Below are positions 7,601-16,163 of a stretch of DNA of 30,667 bases, one piece after another (the stretch's first letter is position 1; each line of letters opens with the position of its first letter). The stretch comes from Bacteroidales bacterium (GTDB taxonomy: Bacteria; Bacteroidota; Bacteroidia; Bacteroidales; WCHB1-69). The position numbers and the translations under genes were made by a program. The notes below the pieces were generated by a model. The model had not been told where the DNA came from and searched no databases. It saw only the letters and a program-made list of their open reading frames with translations. The stretch is from assembly GCA_023229985.1 (NCBI GenBank), contig JALNYF010000022.1, positions 1 to 30,667 on the forward strand, in the 5' to 3' direction.

Positions 7601-10600
7601 TATCGTAATGCAAGGTAGCGGCAATCGAATGAAGAGGTGTGGCAGGGGCACCGGTTCTATGGGGTTTGTAGTTCATCCGAATGGTGTAAGCATCCAGATT
7701 GCCATGTTCATACGGACCTGTCAATTGTGTCAATCTGCCCCACGAATCGTATTGATACTCCATTTTTGCCCCATTCATATCTATCGAAAGTATCGGTTTA
7801 CCGCAAAGATAATCATACTCGGCAGACGAATTGTAGCCGAAAGCATCGGTGGTTTTTACCGGAAAAGTGTAAATACAGGTGTCATATTGGTAGCAATAGA
7901 ACATTCTCTGTCCGTAATAGTTGCGCGGGTATATGATTGAATCCGTGTTCCCGTATTGGTCGTGGCTAAAGTTATATTGGGAGACGGAATCGTTGGCATA
8001 TTGTTTAAGTTGTATCAATCGTCCGCAGGTATCGTAAACGGCGTTTCGTATGCGCAACGTATCATTTTGTGCATTGAGCACAACAATGGTATCGGGCAAA
8101 GAAATCAAGTTGCGACCGGCATTCTTTTTGTAAGATATTTGTGCTTTCAGATACTCGTCGGTTCGGGTGGTATCGCCCTTGGTAATGTATTCCACGACAT
8201 TGCGCTTAGTATCGTATTTTCTTTCTATTTCGGTGATTATCAACGGATTGGGATGTCCTTCATAGTAGCGTGTTATTTCCGCTTCATACGAAAGATAGAG
8301 ATTACCCGGACAGGCAGAATCTCCAACGGGTGTGCCGTTAGCCCAATCCATCAGTTGTTGTTCATATAGGGTTTCTACGAACAGCTTACCATTGCCGGCA
8401 TAAATACTTTCACTTTTTTTCTTGCCTCGTTTATGAAAGTTATAGTTATTAAATCCCTGAACCGTATAGCGATAAAGTGAGTTATTATTTTCTGTATCAA
8501 ACTGATAGGTGATAACGGTGTCATAACCGAAAGCCATTCGTTCAAAGCGGTCGTAATGTGGGTTGCGGTATTCAAAAGTGGTTAATGAATGTCCACCGGC
8601 AATCGGGGTAAGTGTATCGTTTACAACAACTTTCGCGAGATTCCAACTGCGTTGCGGCTGTTCGTAACTGCTGACGGATAACTCATAATCCATATTGAGC
8701 AGGCTACCTGTAAAGTTGAAAACTTGTTTCAGAAGATTGGTTTTGCCGGCTTGATTGTATCGAATGGTCATTTGATCTTCGGATTGAGAAGTAACGCCAT
8801 CCACATAACCATCTCCGTTAATATCAACAAGTTGCACGCTGTCAAGGCTAAAACTGCGGTTGAATGGGGAAACCTGTGCGCCACCGGTAACTTTGCCAAT
8901 TCCGCAGAAAGTAAAACCGGCAGTAACGGAAGCATTGATAGATTCGCTAAAGGAGAGTCCATAGCTGATTCCCGACGAAATTGGCAGTATTTCGAAATTC
9001 GTCCACTGCCCGTTGCCATGGTTGTAAGCAACCGACAGACCGGCAGAGTTCTTGAAAACTCTGTCGACAAGTCCGTCGCCGTTCATATCTATGAATGTTT
9101 GTTCGGTTTCATTTTCGGAAATGTTTACACTCAAGCCGCCACCGATACTTGCTTGGGCAATGTCGAAATTGCCACCAATGTTCGCTCCGCCATTTTCACT
9201 TTTACCTTCACTAATGTGCCCCAAAGTACAAAGGGTCTGATTAGAAAATGTATAGCCTTGATTCAAAAAAACATAATCACTTGAAGAACTTGTAATTTTG
9301 TCGGGAAGTCCATCTCCGTTGATGTCAAGATAGGTTTGGCAAGTCATATCTGAGCCGCTCCCGTGCGATACCCCGACACTTCCACTACCATTAAAAGATA
9401 TTTTAGCACTACTTTGTTTTACGGACAATGTTCGTTCCGGTAGCGAGTAACTGGCACCGAATGTGTTCCCGTCGGACTCTGTTGCAGATTTGGTAAAGTA
9501 CCCATCACCATTGCTATAAATATGTTCTCCTATGCCGCCCCAAGGCATTGTGTATTGGATATTTCCACTTGCCAAAAAGTCGGGATAGCCGTCTCCGTTC
9601 ATATCCATATAATCTGAAAGGACGTTGTTACTACCATCAGATTCCGAGATGCCCATACTAACAACGAAGCCTACACTATACGAACCATTGTTTAGCTTTG
9701 ACTTGTTTTGTTTTCGAATTGTATTCACGGGAGCGCCGGCAATGCTGTTGGGAACGGGATAGTCATGATCTTCGATAGGTAGGTCTGATGTGGTTTCATC
9801 GGTATCTACAGGCGAATAGCCCAAACACCTTGTGTTTGCCATCAACGTTGAATTGATATAAGTGATATTTCCATAGCCAACCCACGCACCAAATTCCGTG
9901 TTGGCGGTCATTTCAGCCCAACTTGTGTGATCGGAAGTCGGATTAAAAAAATTGGAAAACATATCTGACATATTCGATTCGCTGCCTACGCTGTCACTAT
10001 TAATTTGAAGATATACATCTGAAGTATCTATCTGTGAGGACGTTGTGGCTAACAACCAAGAGGGTAGTAGCAATCTATCAGCTTTGATTTTAGCATTCAA
10101 GGTAGAATCGCCATCATTATTGTTATAGGCAAACTGCCCCCAACCACGATACAGTGCGCCGAAGGCTTTATGATAAAACGTGTCTAATGGCGTTCCTGCA
10201 TAATTATTAATTTGGTATTTGGGCGCAATAAAATAGGTCAGTGTGTCCGTTACGTCTCCGAAAGTGCCGCAAAAACGAATACGGGGGCTAAAACGAATGT
10301 TACCCCATGTCGTATTTCCACTGTTGGGCACGTAAATCTCGCATTTTATTTCCTCGCCGTCACTAACCGCAAGAAAGGTGTCAATAGGCATAGTATATGA
10401 CGTGTGCGCATTGATATCGAAATTGTAAAACACTGAATTATTGCGTTTAATAACTAACTTAGCATCATTGTTCAACTGATCGGCTAACAATATGCCGTCA
10501 ATTAGTACATTGCCGTTGCCGGTTGCCTTGAAATAATTTTGTCCACATAAAACAAAGTCGCTGTCGCTTTGATATAGAGTATTATTTTTACCATATTCAT

Positions 10601-13367
10601 CGGTTTGATTATTGCCGTGATAGGTAATCTCTTGTTTCCATAGCACCTTGTCGAAAGAGTGGTTATGTTTGGATTTCAATCTAAAGAAGAGAATGTCATC
10701 TTTATTCACATGAAGACTGCCGATGGTATCGTAGTGCATAGCATAATCATCAGGATTAATGGAGCCTTGCCAAACAATGGAATCGTTTTGAGAACGGAGC
10801 GTGTCTAAGACAAAGTCATTGCGCGAATTATGCTGTATGGAGTAGATAATGCCATCTACATAATGTGATTGCAATCTATATTCGGAACTGTCGGGGTACA
10901 TGCTGATGGCGGAACGAATATCAATAATTCCCGTCTTTTGGGCTATCCACACTTTTACTGCCTCCATATTCGGGTCGGGCGATGATTCATCACAAATAGG
11001 TGAACAGCGGTAGCCGTACAGTTTTTTGCCATAATTGGTTAAAAAACATTCATAACCGCGTTCTTGCCAGACTGCGAGGCTGTCGCGCGGATGATCATCC
11101 GTCCAAATGGTATCACATTCCATCAAGCAGCCCAAGTCGGAATTTACTTCGCCGTCAAAGATAATACCTCCATCACAGGGATCATTGGAAGTAACCACCA
11201 ATGATGGATTACCGGAAGATTCAGGAGGCGTAGTAGCTATTTGGTTAAAGTGTGTAAACGTTGGTATTCCATTGTTATTCAACCTGTTAAAAAGCGCGCC
11301 GGATGGTGTGACCAAATCGGGAAGCCCGTCGTTATTAATATCAGAGAAATAGGTTGTTGTCGTTGATTTCGTTGTAGGCCAGCTGCCACTGATCGTAAAC
11401 AGGGCTGATAATTGCAACCCCCAATCTATGTTTGAACTTGTTTCTTTCAAAAAATCGCTAATTCCTGAAAGTGGAACGGCAGAACCAAAATGAAAATGGG
11501 TCTCATCATCACGGATTTGAGGTCGATAATAAATAGAACCAGATTTTTTGTAAACTTTATCTGCCAAGCCGTCGCCGTTCAGGTCTATCAAGGTGAGCAG
11601 TGCTTCAGTTTGAGAACGGTTATAATCGAAATTGCCACCGGCACTTACGGTTGATAGAGCCACATTAGAGCCCAGACCGATAGAGGCACTGCCGCCCAAG
11701 CTCCAACTTTTGCCCTTGGTGGCACCCAATGCCGAAGCCTTAAAACCGGGTGATAAAAACGTGGAAGATATTTCGTCGTCCGTCAATTGTACATTGACAG
11801 GATCTGTAAACATCTTATCCGTCTTAGGATAGTCATAATAATCAAAACCATAGTCTATTGCACCCAATTTGAATAAAATGCCGATTTCATCATCTGATAA
11901 ATTACAATGTAAAAAATCCCTTGGTGGTCTATCTAATCGAATCAAATGTTTTAAGCGTGTTTTATAATTGCTTTCGCGACAATTTTCCGTCACAAAATAG
12001 AACACCCTTATACACTTTTGCTCAAACCACACCTGAATATTGCACAAAGTTGCCGCCGCCGTTTCCTTAAACCCATAACGACAATTGGTGTTTACATCTG
12101 TTCGCCCTTGGTCTTGACGGTTAAAATAGACATTATATCGACCGATACTATCATCATAACCGCTATAATTGATGTGTTCCAAACAGATATTCACGCCCGC
12201 ATTGCCTAAGTCGTCACCCGAATAATGGACTATATCATAATAATAACGCACCTTATTCCCATTTGCGTCGACTATTTCTGTTAATGCCCAATGTGCTATT
12301 CCGTTTAAGTCATGTAAAACGGCAGAATAGTCCACCCGATTATCGGTATGTGATTTTCCGTAATAATAGGTTGTGCCGTTTCGATCGGTTATACTCCACC
12401 AATAATCGTATGGATTATTGCCGTGCCGTACAATGCTGTCGTAAGCTTCATCTGCACGCGGATAAAACTGCACATCCCCGTTGTAACGGTTCTGCCATTG
12501 GTTGGTACGGTGCGGCATGGGACGCAGTAGTCCCGCAGCATCTTTTGTAACCAACTGCTCGCCGTTATACAAATAGGTTTCGCTCTCTTTTCCGTAGTCA
12601 TATCTCGGCACGCCCCAGCGTGTTTCTACCGTTATCGCCGGCACGGAAACATCCCAGCCCACACCTAACCAGCCATTGCCGCCGCCGCTGTTATAGGTTA
12701 ATGCTAACTCCGGCTGCATCCCCTGCCGTCCTGCGGGCAACTCCAACGGATAACGCAAATTTGCACTTCCATTGTTGTTGGCAGTCGGCGGTTGTATCAA
12801 TGACAGTCCCTCCATCGGATTGGCTGCCTTTAGCTCTTTGATACTTGTCGGTGCAAATGCAGATGTTTCAGGCATTTCCGGTACTTTGAGAACGGCATTG
12901 ATAAAGTCCGTAAAATGGTTCACCTTAGAGTAAACCAATTGAGCTTCCACATCAACAGAATCGCGCTCTATTGCTATCCACTGCTCGTAATTTACATCAT
13001 AGTAATACGTTACAATATCATCGGGCGTATAACCCATAGGCAACAAGGTCGAATCATAAGGCAGTATAATCGCGATGTCTTCCCTAAAACGCAAGCCGTC
13101 CGGCAACATCCGATAGCCATTGCCGTCGCCCGTTACATTAACCATTCCTTGATTGAGTGGCGGAAGGGTTTGTTCGCTCAATGTGGTGACGGAAAGTGCG
13201 GTTTGGTTTATCATACTTCCCTCTTTCCCAATAAGTTGCACATTTCCTTGACGAAAATAAAATGCCGCCGTTTTATACTCTTTTTCGGATAACTCTTGCG
13301 GATAAAAAGAGGAATCCAATGACGATTTTGTCTGAAACTGACCTTCCATGGTTTGATTAGAATCCAA
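4623..13367 (-). CDS. Giant RHS/TcB-like polymorphic toxin with SleB-like C-terminus
   Basis: About 2914 residues if opened at the TTG at 13367. That start is probably not the real one, because a frameshift separates an upstream N-terminus (see 13357-13509). In order: an N-terminal region ending NHFTDFINAV (~150-160); an SpvB/TcB-type domain (~201-285, LALTYNSGGGNGWLGVGWDV); six DxNGDGxxD-type repeats near residues 590, 680, 1260, 1350, 1430 and 1520; a TcB middle region (~1535-1625); YD repeats (~1790-2580, e.g. YTYDKLGRLLSRTHPDAG); RHS core (~2596-2704, VDPLSDKY...VDPDG). The variable tip is residues 2705-2914. The tip has FAFNETYQ (Glu2774), RVANAIVNRQ, AAAINALTPGGVDY and TQWRGAE, resembling SleB-like cell wall hydrolase domains, so the likely target is peptidoglycan. 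RHS shells encapsulate and release such tips by self-cleavage at the core; this is family knowledge. The gene starts 9 bp after the lipoprotein gene and overlaps the candidate immunity gene. Confidence 0.9.
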   Translation of the reverse strand: MDSNQTMEGQFQTKSSLDSSFYPQELSEKEYKTAAFYFRQGNVQLIGKEGSMINQTALSVTTLSEQTLPPLNQGMVNVTGDGNGYRMLPDGLRFREDIAIILPYDSTLLPMGYTPDDIVTYYYDVNYEQWIAIERDSVDVEAQLVYSKVNHFTDFINAVLKVPEMPETSAFAPTSIKELKAANPMEGLSLIQPPTANNNGSANLRYPLELPAGRQGMQPELALTYNSGGGNGWLGVGWDVSVPAITVETRWGVPRYDYGKESETYLYNGEQLVTKDAAGLLRPMPHRTNQWQNRYNGDVQFYPRADEAYDSIVRHGNNPYDYWWSITDRNGTTYYYGKSHTDNRVDYSAVLHDLNGIAHWALTEIVDANGNKVRYYYDIVHYSGDDLGNAGVNICLEHINYSGYDDSIGRYNVYFNRQDQGRTDVNTNCRYGFKETAAATLCNIQVWFEQKCIRVFYFVTENCRESNYKTRLKHLIRLDRPPRDFLHCNLSDDEIGILFKLGAIDYGFDYYDYPKTDKMFTDPVNVQLTDDEISSTFLSPGFKASALGATKGKSWSLGGSASIGLGSNVALSTVSAGGNFDYNRSQTEALLTLIDLNGDGLADKVYKKSGSIYYRPQIRDDETHFHFGSAVPLSGISDFLKETSSNIDWGLQLSALFTISGSWPTTKSTTTTYFSDINNDGLPDLVTPSGALFNRLNNNGIPTFTHFNQIATTPPESSGNPSLVVTSNDPCDGGIIFDGEVNSDLGCLMECDTIWTDDHPRDSLAVWQERGYECFLTNYGKKLYGYRCSPICDESSPDPNMEAVKVWIAQKTGIIDIRSAISMYPDSSEYRLQSHYVDGIIYSIQHNSRNDFVLDTLRSQNDSIVWQGSINPDDYAMHYDTIGSLHVNKDDILFFRLKSKHNHSFDKVLWKQEITYHGNNQTDEYGKNNTLYQSDSDFVLCGQNYFKATGNGNVLIDGILLADQLNNDAKLVIKRNNSVFYNFDINAHTSYTMPIDTFLAVSDGEEIKCEIYVPNSGNTTWGNIRFSPRIRFCGTFGDVTDTLTYFIAPKYQINNYAGTPLDTFYHKAFGALYRGWGQFAYNNNDGDSTLNAKIKADRLLLPSWLLATTSSQIDTSDVYLQINSDSVGSESNMSDMFSNFFNPTSDHTSWAEMTANTEFGAWVGYGNITYINSTLMANTRCLGYSPVDTDETTSDLPIEDHDYPVPNSIAGAPVNTIRKQNKSKLNNGSYSVGFVVSMGISESDGSNNVLSDYMDMNGDGYPDFLASGNIQYTMPWGGIGEHIYSNGDGYFTKSATESDGNTFGASYSLPERTLSVKQSSAKISFNGSGSVGVSHGSGSDMTCQTYLDINGDGLPDKITSSSSDYVFLNQGYTFSNQTLCTLGHISEGKSENGGANIGGNFDIAQASIGGGLSVNISENETEQTFIDMNGDGLVDRVFKNSAGLSVAYNHGNGQWTNFEILPISSGISYGLSFSESINASVTAGFTFCGIGKVTGGAQVSPFNRSFSLDSVQLVDINGDGYVDGVTSQSEDQMTIRYNQAGKTNLLKQVFNFTGSLLNMDYELSVSSYEQPQRSWNLAKVVVNDTLTPIAGGHSLTTFEYRNPHYDRFERMAFGYDTVITYQFDTENNNSLYRYTVQGFNNYNFHKRGKKKSESIYAGNGKLFVETLYEQQLMDWANGTPVGDSACPGNLYLSYEAEITRYYEGHPNPLIITEIERKYDTKRNVVEYITKGDTTRTDEYLKAQISYKKNAGRNLISLPDTIVVLNAQNDTLRIRNAVYDTCGRLIQLKQYANDSVSQYNFSHDQYGNTDSIIYPRNYYGQRMFYCYQYDTCIYTFPVKTTDAFGYNSSAEYDYLCGKPILSIDMNGAKMEYQYDSWGRLTQLTGPYEHGNLDAYTIRMNYKPHRTGAPATPLHSIAATLHYDIQHPDNPIITTVICDGLGRVLQTKKDAEISGVEQRLVSGKIEYDCFGRTVAQYHPFSESATIDTYSDSCDIATGTSTKYDILDRPLKVKLPTGDSTVTGYDFGIHNGKQYFQTTTIDANGIAMTQLTGTRKQQVKIIAPMGAITVFEYNALGELLASTDPDGHTTSYTYDKLGRLLSRTHPDAGTDTYTFDAAGNMLSHATQRLTDAQDSIFYYYTFNRPDSVIYPENPANNIYYTYGSATAAQGLRGRITLLEDASGFQKFFYGKLGEITGNIRTFVLPNESQPYTFKMTFEYDTWNRLQTIVYPDVEKVSYYYNVGGMLKSMKGEKGTQYFHYIDSIHYNTFELKSEQWYGNGMHTKYNYDTLLRLSGLMSYDPANTMFQNIDYQYDAVGNILGITNTAPMPTTDMGGTYTMNYTYDSLYRLQSSTGAFDGLKDYNYWMNMAYTANGSIVRKRQFSAAVSGTITDTLMNYDNLYSYVDVVNTLQGNRVQNITDTIGDQSVSFKWDASGNLQTRATGLSAGEVTIRAHCWDEENRLQGSSEKKHAACYLYDVGGERFYKFSGNPQKMFVNGTWKIYHMLTEPVLYASPYMVATPKGYTKHYYAETERIASKIGTGKFNNLSLNDVADSIMESKREKAVAHVKSIMQCMGIEDFIMKESPLSFLRQLPDTTPETELYFYHSDHLGSASWITGTTAQYVQHLCYLPFGESFVDQRVTNYEGSRYTFSGKERDSETGYSYFGARYYSSDYSIWLSVDPLSDKYPSMSPYNYCANNPVILVDPDGRDFYYAEDGTYLGKDDKKTQNVYSVSKDSYTKNNEGYTITMSGATQLVDGKGNAVSHDEFLQVAAFAFNETYQDNDIDKYRVANAIVNRQEANGKSLQQTLDNVCYIGDSHKDRMNNKRFVAGTATKAYANFFNSSSSDRDENSAMKTSIAAAINALTPGGVDYTTSLDGKSTATQWRGAEKGSNLNRFYINYPPKTSNRINKFKYDKIN
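5318..5381 (-). repeat. 64-bp RHS-core repeat, copy 1 (full-length gene)
   Basis: Identical to 1588-1651 and 3415-3478. The unique toxin tip of the large gene (4626-5255) lies directly downstream, after about 60 bp of diverging core. Confidence 0.9.
5958..6084 (-). repeat. 127-bp segment duplicated at left edge of window
   Basis: Identical to bases 1-127. It encodes the RHS strand from DASGNLQTRATG to KKHAAC. Similarity stops abruptly at 6084 on the upstream side. The other end is outside the window. Confidence 0.95.
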
Positions 13368-13509
13368 AGCGGCAGTTGAACAAAAAATGATAAGCCTGAT
13401 TCATGCCACTGCCGGAAAACTCCGACTTGGGCATCATCCAATAGGTAGTAGCAACGATGATTGCCGCAAAACCAATTAATACGAAATGAACGGGATAGAA
13501 TGATTTCAT
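13357..13509 (-). pseudogene. Frameshifted N-terminal membrane segment of the RHS gene
   Basis: From an ATG at 13509, 50 codons encode a short N-terminus with a hydrophobic segment (HFVLIGFAAIIVATTYW), then MMPKSEFSGSGMNQAYHF, ending at a TAA at 13357 that overlaps the large RHS frame. The large frame is open upstream to a TGA just before ATCAGG and has no ATG before residue 7. Removing one T from the T6 run at 13382-13387 joins the two frames into ...MNQAYHFCSTAALDSNQTM... The gene therefore most likely starts at 13509. Either the tract carries a sequencing error, or it is a phase-variable or slippery site. The segment would be an uncleaved signal anchor or signal peptide. Confidence 0.65.
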
Positions 13510-13518
13510 GGGATTTTT

Positions 13519-14562
13519 TTATCTTACGAAGATGGATTTAATAGTAGCAGGGTATGTTACTGTACCTAAATTTTGTGCGACATTATTTTTATATATGACA
13601 GGGATAATAGAACCACCCCATTGTTCTTTAGTACCACCCACATACAAATCACTGCCTTTTTTGTAAACAGCATAAGCTTTTTTGCATGCTATTTCTCTGG
13701 AAGTTCCATTTTGATAAAGATACCCTTGTTGAGTATTATCATAGATATCTCCTTTCATTCTATAGAATGTCACGTATGGAATATGATTGTCCACACAAAC
13801 ACAGGTAGCACATCCCTGACTTTGCAGTTGGTTGGCAGGGGTAAGGTCTATAAATGTTCCATTAGTCCATAAGGCAGGAACATATAAATTTAAAAAGACG
13901 TCACTTGGTTGTGCGGCTTCTCCTACTACATATACAGTAGTCCCGTCAACTGCAATGTCATATCCCATCCCTTCATTGTCCGAAACCCTTTGACTTTCAC
14001 CATTCACCCACATATAAATAGCCTTTCTATCATCTCCCACCAGAATGCCACCGACTATATATACTTTTCCATTCACAATTGTAATGGCATTGGCTGTGGA
14101 CGTCATCGTCAAATATGGAGAACATTCGTAGTCTGTAGTTAGGGTTTGTGCAGTGCCATTTATCCACAACGTGGCTGCATTATTGAGTTGTCCTACTGCA
14201 TATACATTCCCGTTTGTGACAATAAGATCATTCACACTACCACTTCCGGCGTCAAGCACCTGTTTTTGACTTTTCTTCCAAATGACGGGTTTCCTGTCAA
14301 CCGTTCCTCCATAATAAGTATCATTGCCTGAAGCAAAAACCGCGTTGGCACTTGCCAAAAAACCTTCTCCCAACGATGTCGCTGTGCCATCTTCCCAACA
14401 CACCGCACCCAGATCGTCCGATCCTGCAGCTAACAATTTTGGGAGATTCTGGGATGTACCCGTTCCTTCATTTTCGTCAGGAAGTTCCTCTTTTTCACAG
14501 CCGATAAATACCAATGCTGACATTGCAACAAACAGACTAACAAATACTAATTTTGTTTTCAT
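13519..14562 (-). CDS. Lipoprotein with about six propeller-like repeats
   Basis: A 347-residue protein. A lipoprotein signal peptide ends at VFIGC (Cys about 22), followed by an acidic, flexible linker (EKEELPDENEGTG). The rest consists of about six repeats of ~45 residues with the pattern hydrophobic strand - x-G-x-VY-x-VG-G - ... - LW-x-NG - ..., for example NGNVYAVGQLNNAATLWING and NGKVYIVGGI...MWVNG. This is the layout of a beta-propeller. No catalytic motif is visible, so binding or scaffolding on the outer membrane is the likeliest role. Paired Cys (CATCVC) are present. It starts 37 bp after the T9SS protein gene and ends 9 bp before the true start of the RHS gene, so the three probably form one operon. 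A link to RHS export or display is only suggested by this context. Confidence 0.8.
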   Translation of the reverse strand: MKTKLVFVSLFVAMSALVFIGCEKEELPDENEGTGTSQNLPKLLAAGSDDLGAVCWEDGTATSLGEGFLASANAVFASGNDTYYGGTVDRKPVIWKKSQKQVLDAGSGSVNDLIVTNGNVYAVGQLNNAATLWINGTAQTLTTDYECSPYLTMTSTANAITIVNGKVYIVGGILVGDDRKAIYMWVNGESQRVSDNEGMGYDIAVDGTTVYVVGEAAQPSDVFLNLYVPALWTNGTFIDLTPANQLQSQGCATCVCVDNHIPYVTFYRMKGDIYDNTQQGYLYQNGTSREIACKKAYAVYKKGSDLYVGGTKEQWGGSIIPVIYKNNVAQNLGTVTYPATIKSIFVR

Positions 14563-14599
14563 AAAATATAATGTTTTAAGATTAAAATTTCTAATTATT

Positions 14600-16126
14600 T
14601 CACTGCACCACCATCTTTACGACATTTCTTTCTTCATTACTTATGATTTCCAGCAAATACTGTCCTTTTCCCGCGAGTGTTCCCTCTACACGATGATAGG
14701 ATGCGCTTGTACACTCCATCGTTTTTACCACTTTCCCATCTACAGAATAAATCCGAACAAGTAGCTGGGTCTCTATCGGATAGGTAGCTTCTAACACAAA
14801 ATGTCCGTCATTAGGATTAGGATATAGGGTTATGTTCCCGTTTTGCAAGGTGGGTGGTTTATTCCGTCCACTGTTGTTCGGCAACATGCTGCCGCGTGGC
14901 GTAATCAGTAACGACAAATCCTCTATCGAAAGTGGTGCAAAACAAAATACATCTTGTCCATTTCTATCGACATCCCAATATATATCATTAAAAAAGAGCA
15001 TATTACGATTGGTATCCACCTCACTTGGAAAGATAAATTCTACGTTTTCCAACGCATATTCTCCCGTTCCGCTTCTATCTATCAACAATACATAGTTTTG
15101 TAAACTATCTTGCCATTCCAAGTCATTCATTTGCAAAACGGTGGAATTTTGCAAGAAATCATTACCTGTCACCTTAACCAATCCATCACCGTAGCGACTT
15201 ACAGTCAGGTCGTTGTCCAAATACAAGTCTGTTGCCGTGCGAAAAGAATCTATGTCACAACCCACCATCAGGAAATTGTCATTCGCTATAACCGCAATAT
15301 TCAATGTGTTGCTATTGGCAACACTATCAATAGCGATACTCAATCCCGTGCCGTTCATAGTGCTTTGCTTCTGATATAGTCCAAAAGCGTCATCGCGTCC
15401 AATGCCGCAAATGGCTTGCGAGTACTGCTGTAACGAATCATAACACCAAATCACCTTGTTGCCCGATGACAAATAAGAAGTCTCTTTTAATGTAACCCCA
15501 TATTTAACAGCAAGATAGCTATACCATGCAATCAAATTACTATCAGTATAATCCGAGCCTATCGGTAACACGACAATCTCAGCCACACAACCGTTAAATG
15601 TGGCAGTGTCATTACTTCCCACCTGACCCCTGCAAATCAGCGTGTCTGACATCCCATTTTTGCGCCAAAGCTGCGACAGACTATTGACAATTGGTCCCTG
15701 TACATTATCTTCTCCATAACGAATGGTTGTTTGGTCATTAAGAATTCTCTGTGTTGTAAGACCCAGAAAATGCGAGCTATCGGTCTGCATTTGCCATAAC
15801 GGATTCTCAGTGGAATCGCTTCTATTTAATTGATAGACAACGATAAAAGAATTTTCAGATTCCGTTGTTTGCAATTGAGGTATTCGCAAGATGGTTTCCG
15901 CTTCAAAATAAAAACTCAGATTATAATTCACGAGCGAATCAACGGTAGGAATTGTGTGAGAAGAAAAAACGGCGTGGTAATTATTGCCAGAAATATCTTG
16001 CCACATGTTACCATTAACGGAAGTGCTATCCGCACGCAGCCAAAGCAGCGGAGTGATGGTTTGTGCGCCGACATGCGGAACAATGGTAACTATTAAGATA
16101 ATTAATATAGTATTAATTATCTTCAT
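14600..16126 (-). CDS. Secreted protein with LamG/ConA-like N-terminus and T9SS sorting domain
   Basis: A 508-residue protein. A signal peptide (MKIINTILIILIVTIVPHVGA) is followed by a region typical of T9SS-exported concanavalin-like proteins: LLWLRADSTSVNGNMWQD and WYSYLAVKYGVTL. Next comes the conserved ICGIGRDDAFGLYQKQST type segment often found with it. The last ~75 residues are a type-A sorting domain: LYPNPNDGHFVLEATYP, then VRIYSVDGKVV and a final VVKMVVQ. It should pass the outer membrane by the T9SS and be surface-attached or released. No enzyme motif seen. It is the first gene of the probable operon with the propeller lipoprotein and the RHS gene. A promoter box lies 22 bp upstream of the ATG. 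Confidence 0.85.
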   Translation of the reverse strand: MKIINTILIILIVTIVPHVGAQTITPLLWLRADSTSVNGNMWQDISGNNYHAVFSSHTIPTVDSLVNYNLSFYFEAETILRIPQLQTTESENSFIVVYQLNRSDSTENPLWQMQTDSSHFLGLTTQRILNDQTTIRYGEDNVQGPIVNSLSQLWRKNGMSDTLICRGQVGSNDTATFNGCVAEIVVLPIGSDYTDSNLIAWYSYLAVKYGVTLKETSYLSSGNKVIWCYDSLQQYSQAICGIGRDDAFGLYQKQSTMNGTGLSIAIDSVANSNTLNIAVIANDNFLMVGCDIDSFRTATDLYLDNDLTVSRYGDGLVKVTGNDFLQNSTVLQMNDLEWQDSLQNYVLLIDRSGTGEYALENVEFIFPSEVDTNRNMLFFNDIYWDVDRNGQDVFCFAPLSIEDLSLLITPRGSMLPNNSGRNKPPTLQNGNITLYPNPNDGHFVLEATYPIETQLLVRIYSVDGKVVKTMECTSASYHRVEGTLAGKGQYLLEIISNEERNVVKMVVQ

Positions 16127-16147
16127 TTTGGTTTTTATTTAACGTTG

Positions 16148-16155
16148 CAAAAATA
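16148..16155 (-). promoter_or_regulatory. -7 box for T9SS protein / RHS operon
   Basis: Minus-strand TATTTTTG exactly fits TAnnTTTG, 21 bases upstream of the ATG at 16126. The surrounding 16130-16161 matches 164-195 upstream of the chimeric RHS fragment, with five mismatches. Confidence 0.55.
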
Positions 16156-16163
16156 ATACATCT

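Noticed and set aside
4623..13367. Many plus-strand open frames of 60-190 codons across the RHS gene (e.g. 7440-7940, 8724-9284)
   Set aside because: They are antisense shadows of a gene with unmistakable domain structure. Their translations look random.
1..16161. Type VI secretion genes or a transposase as carrier of the RHS locus
   Set aside because: No VgrG, PAAR, Hcp, integrase or transposase motif was found in any frame I accept.
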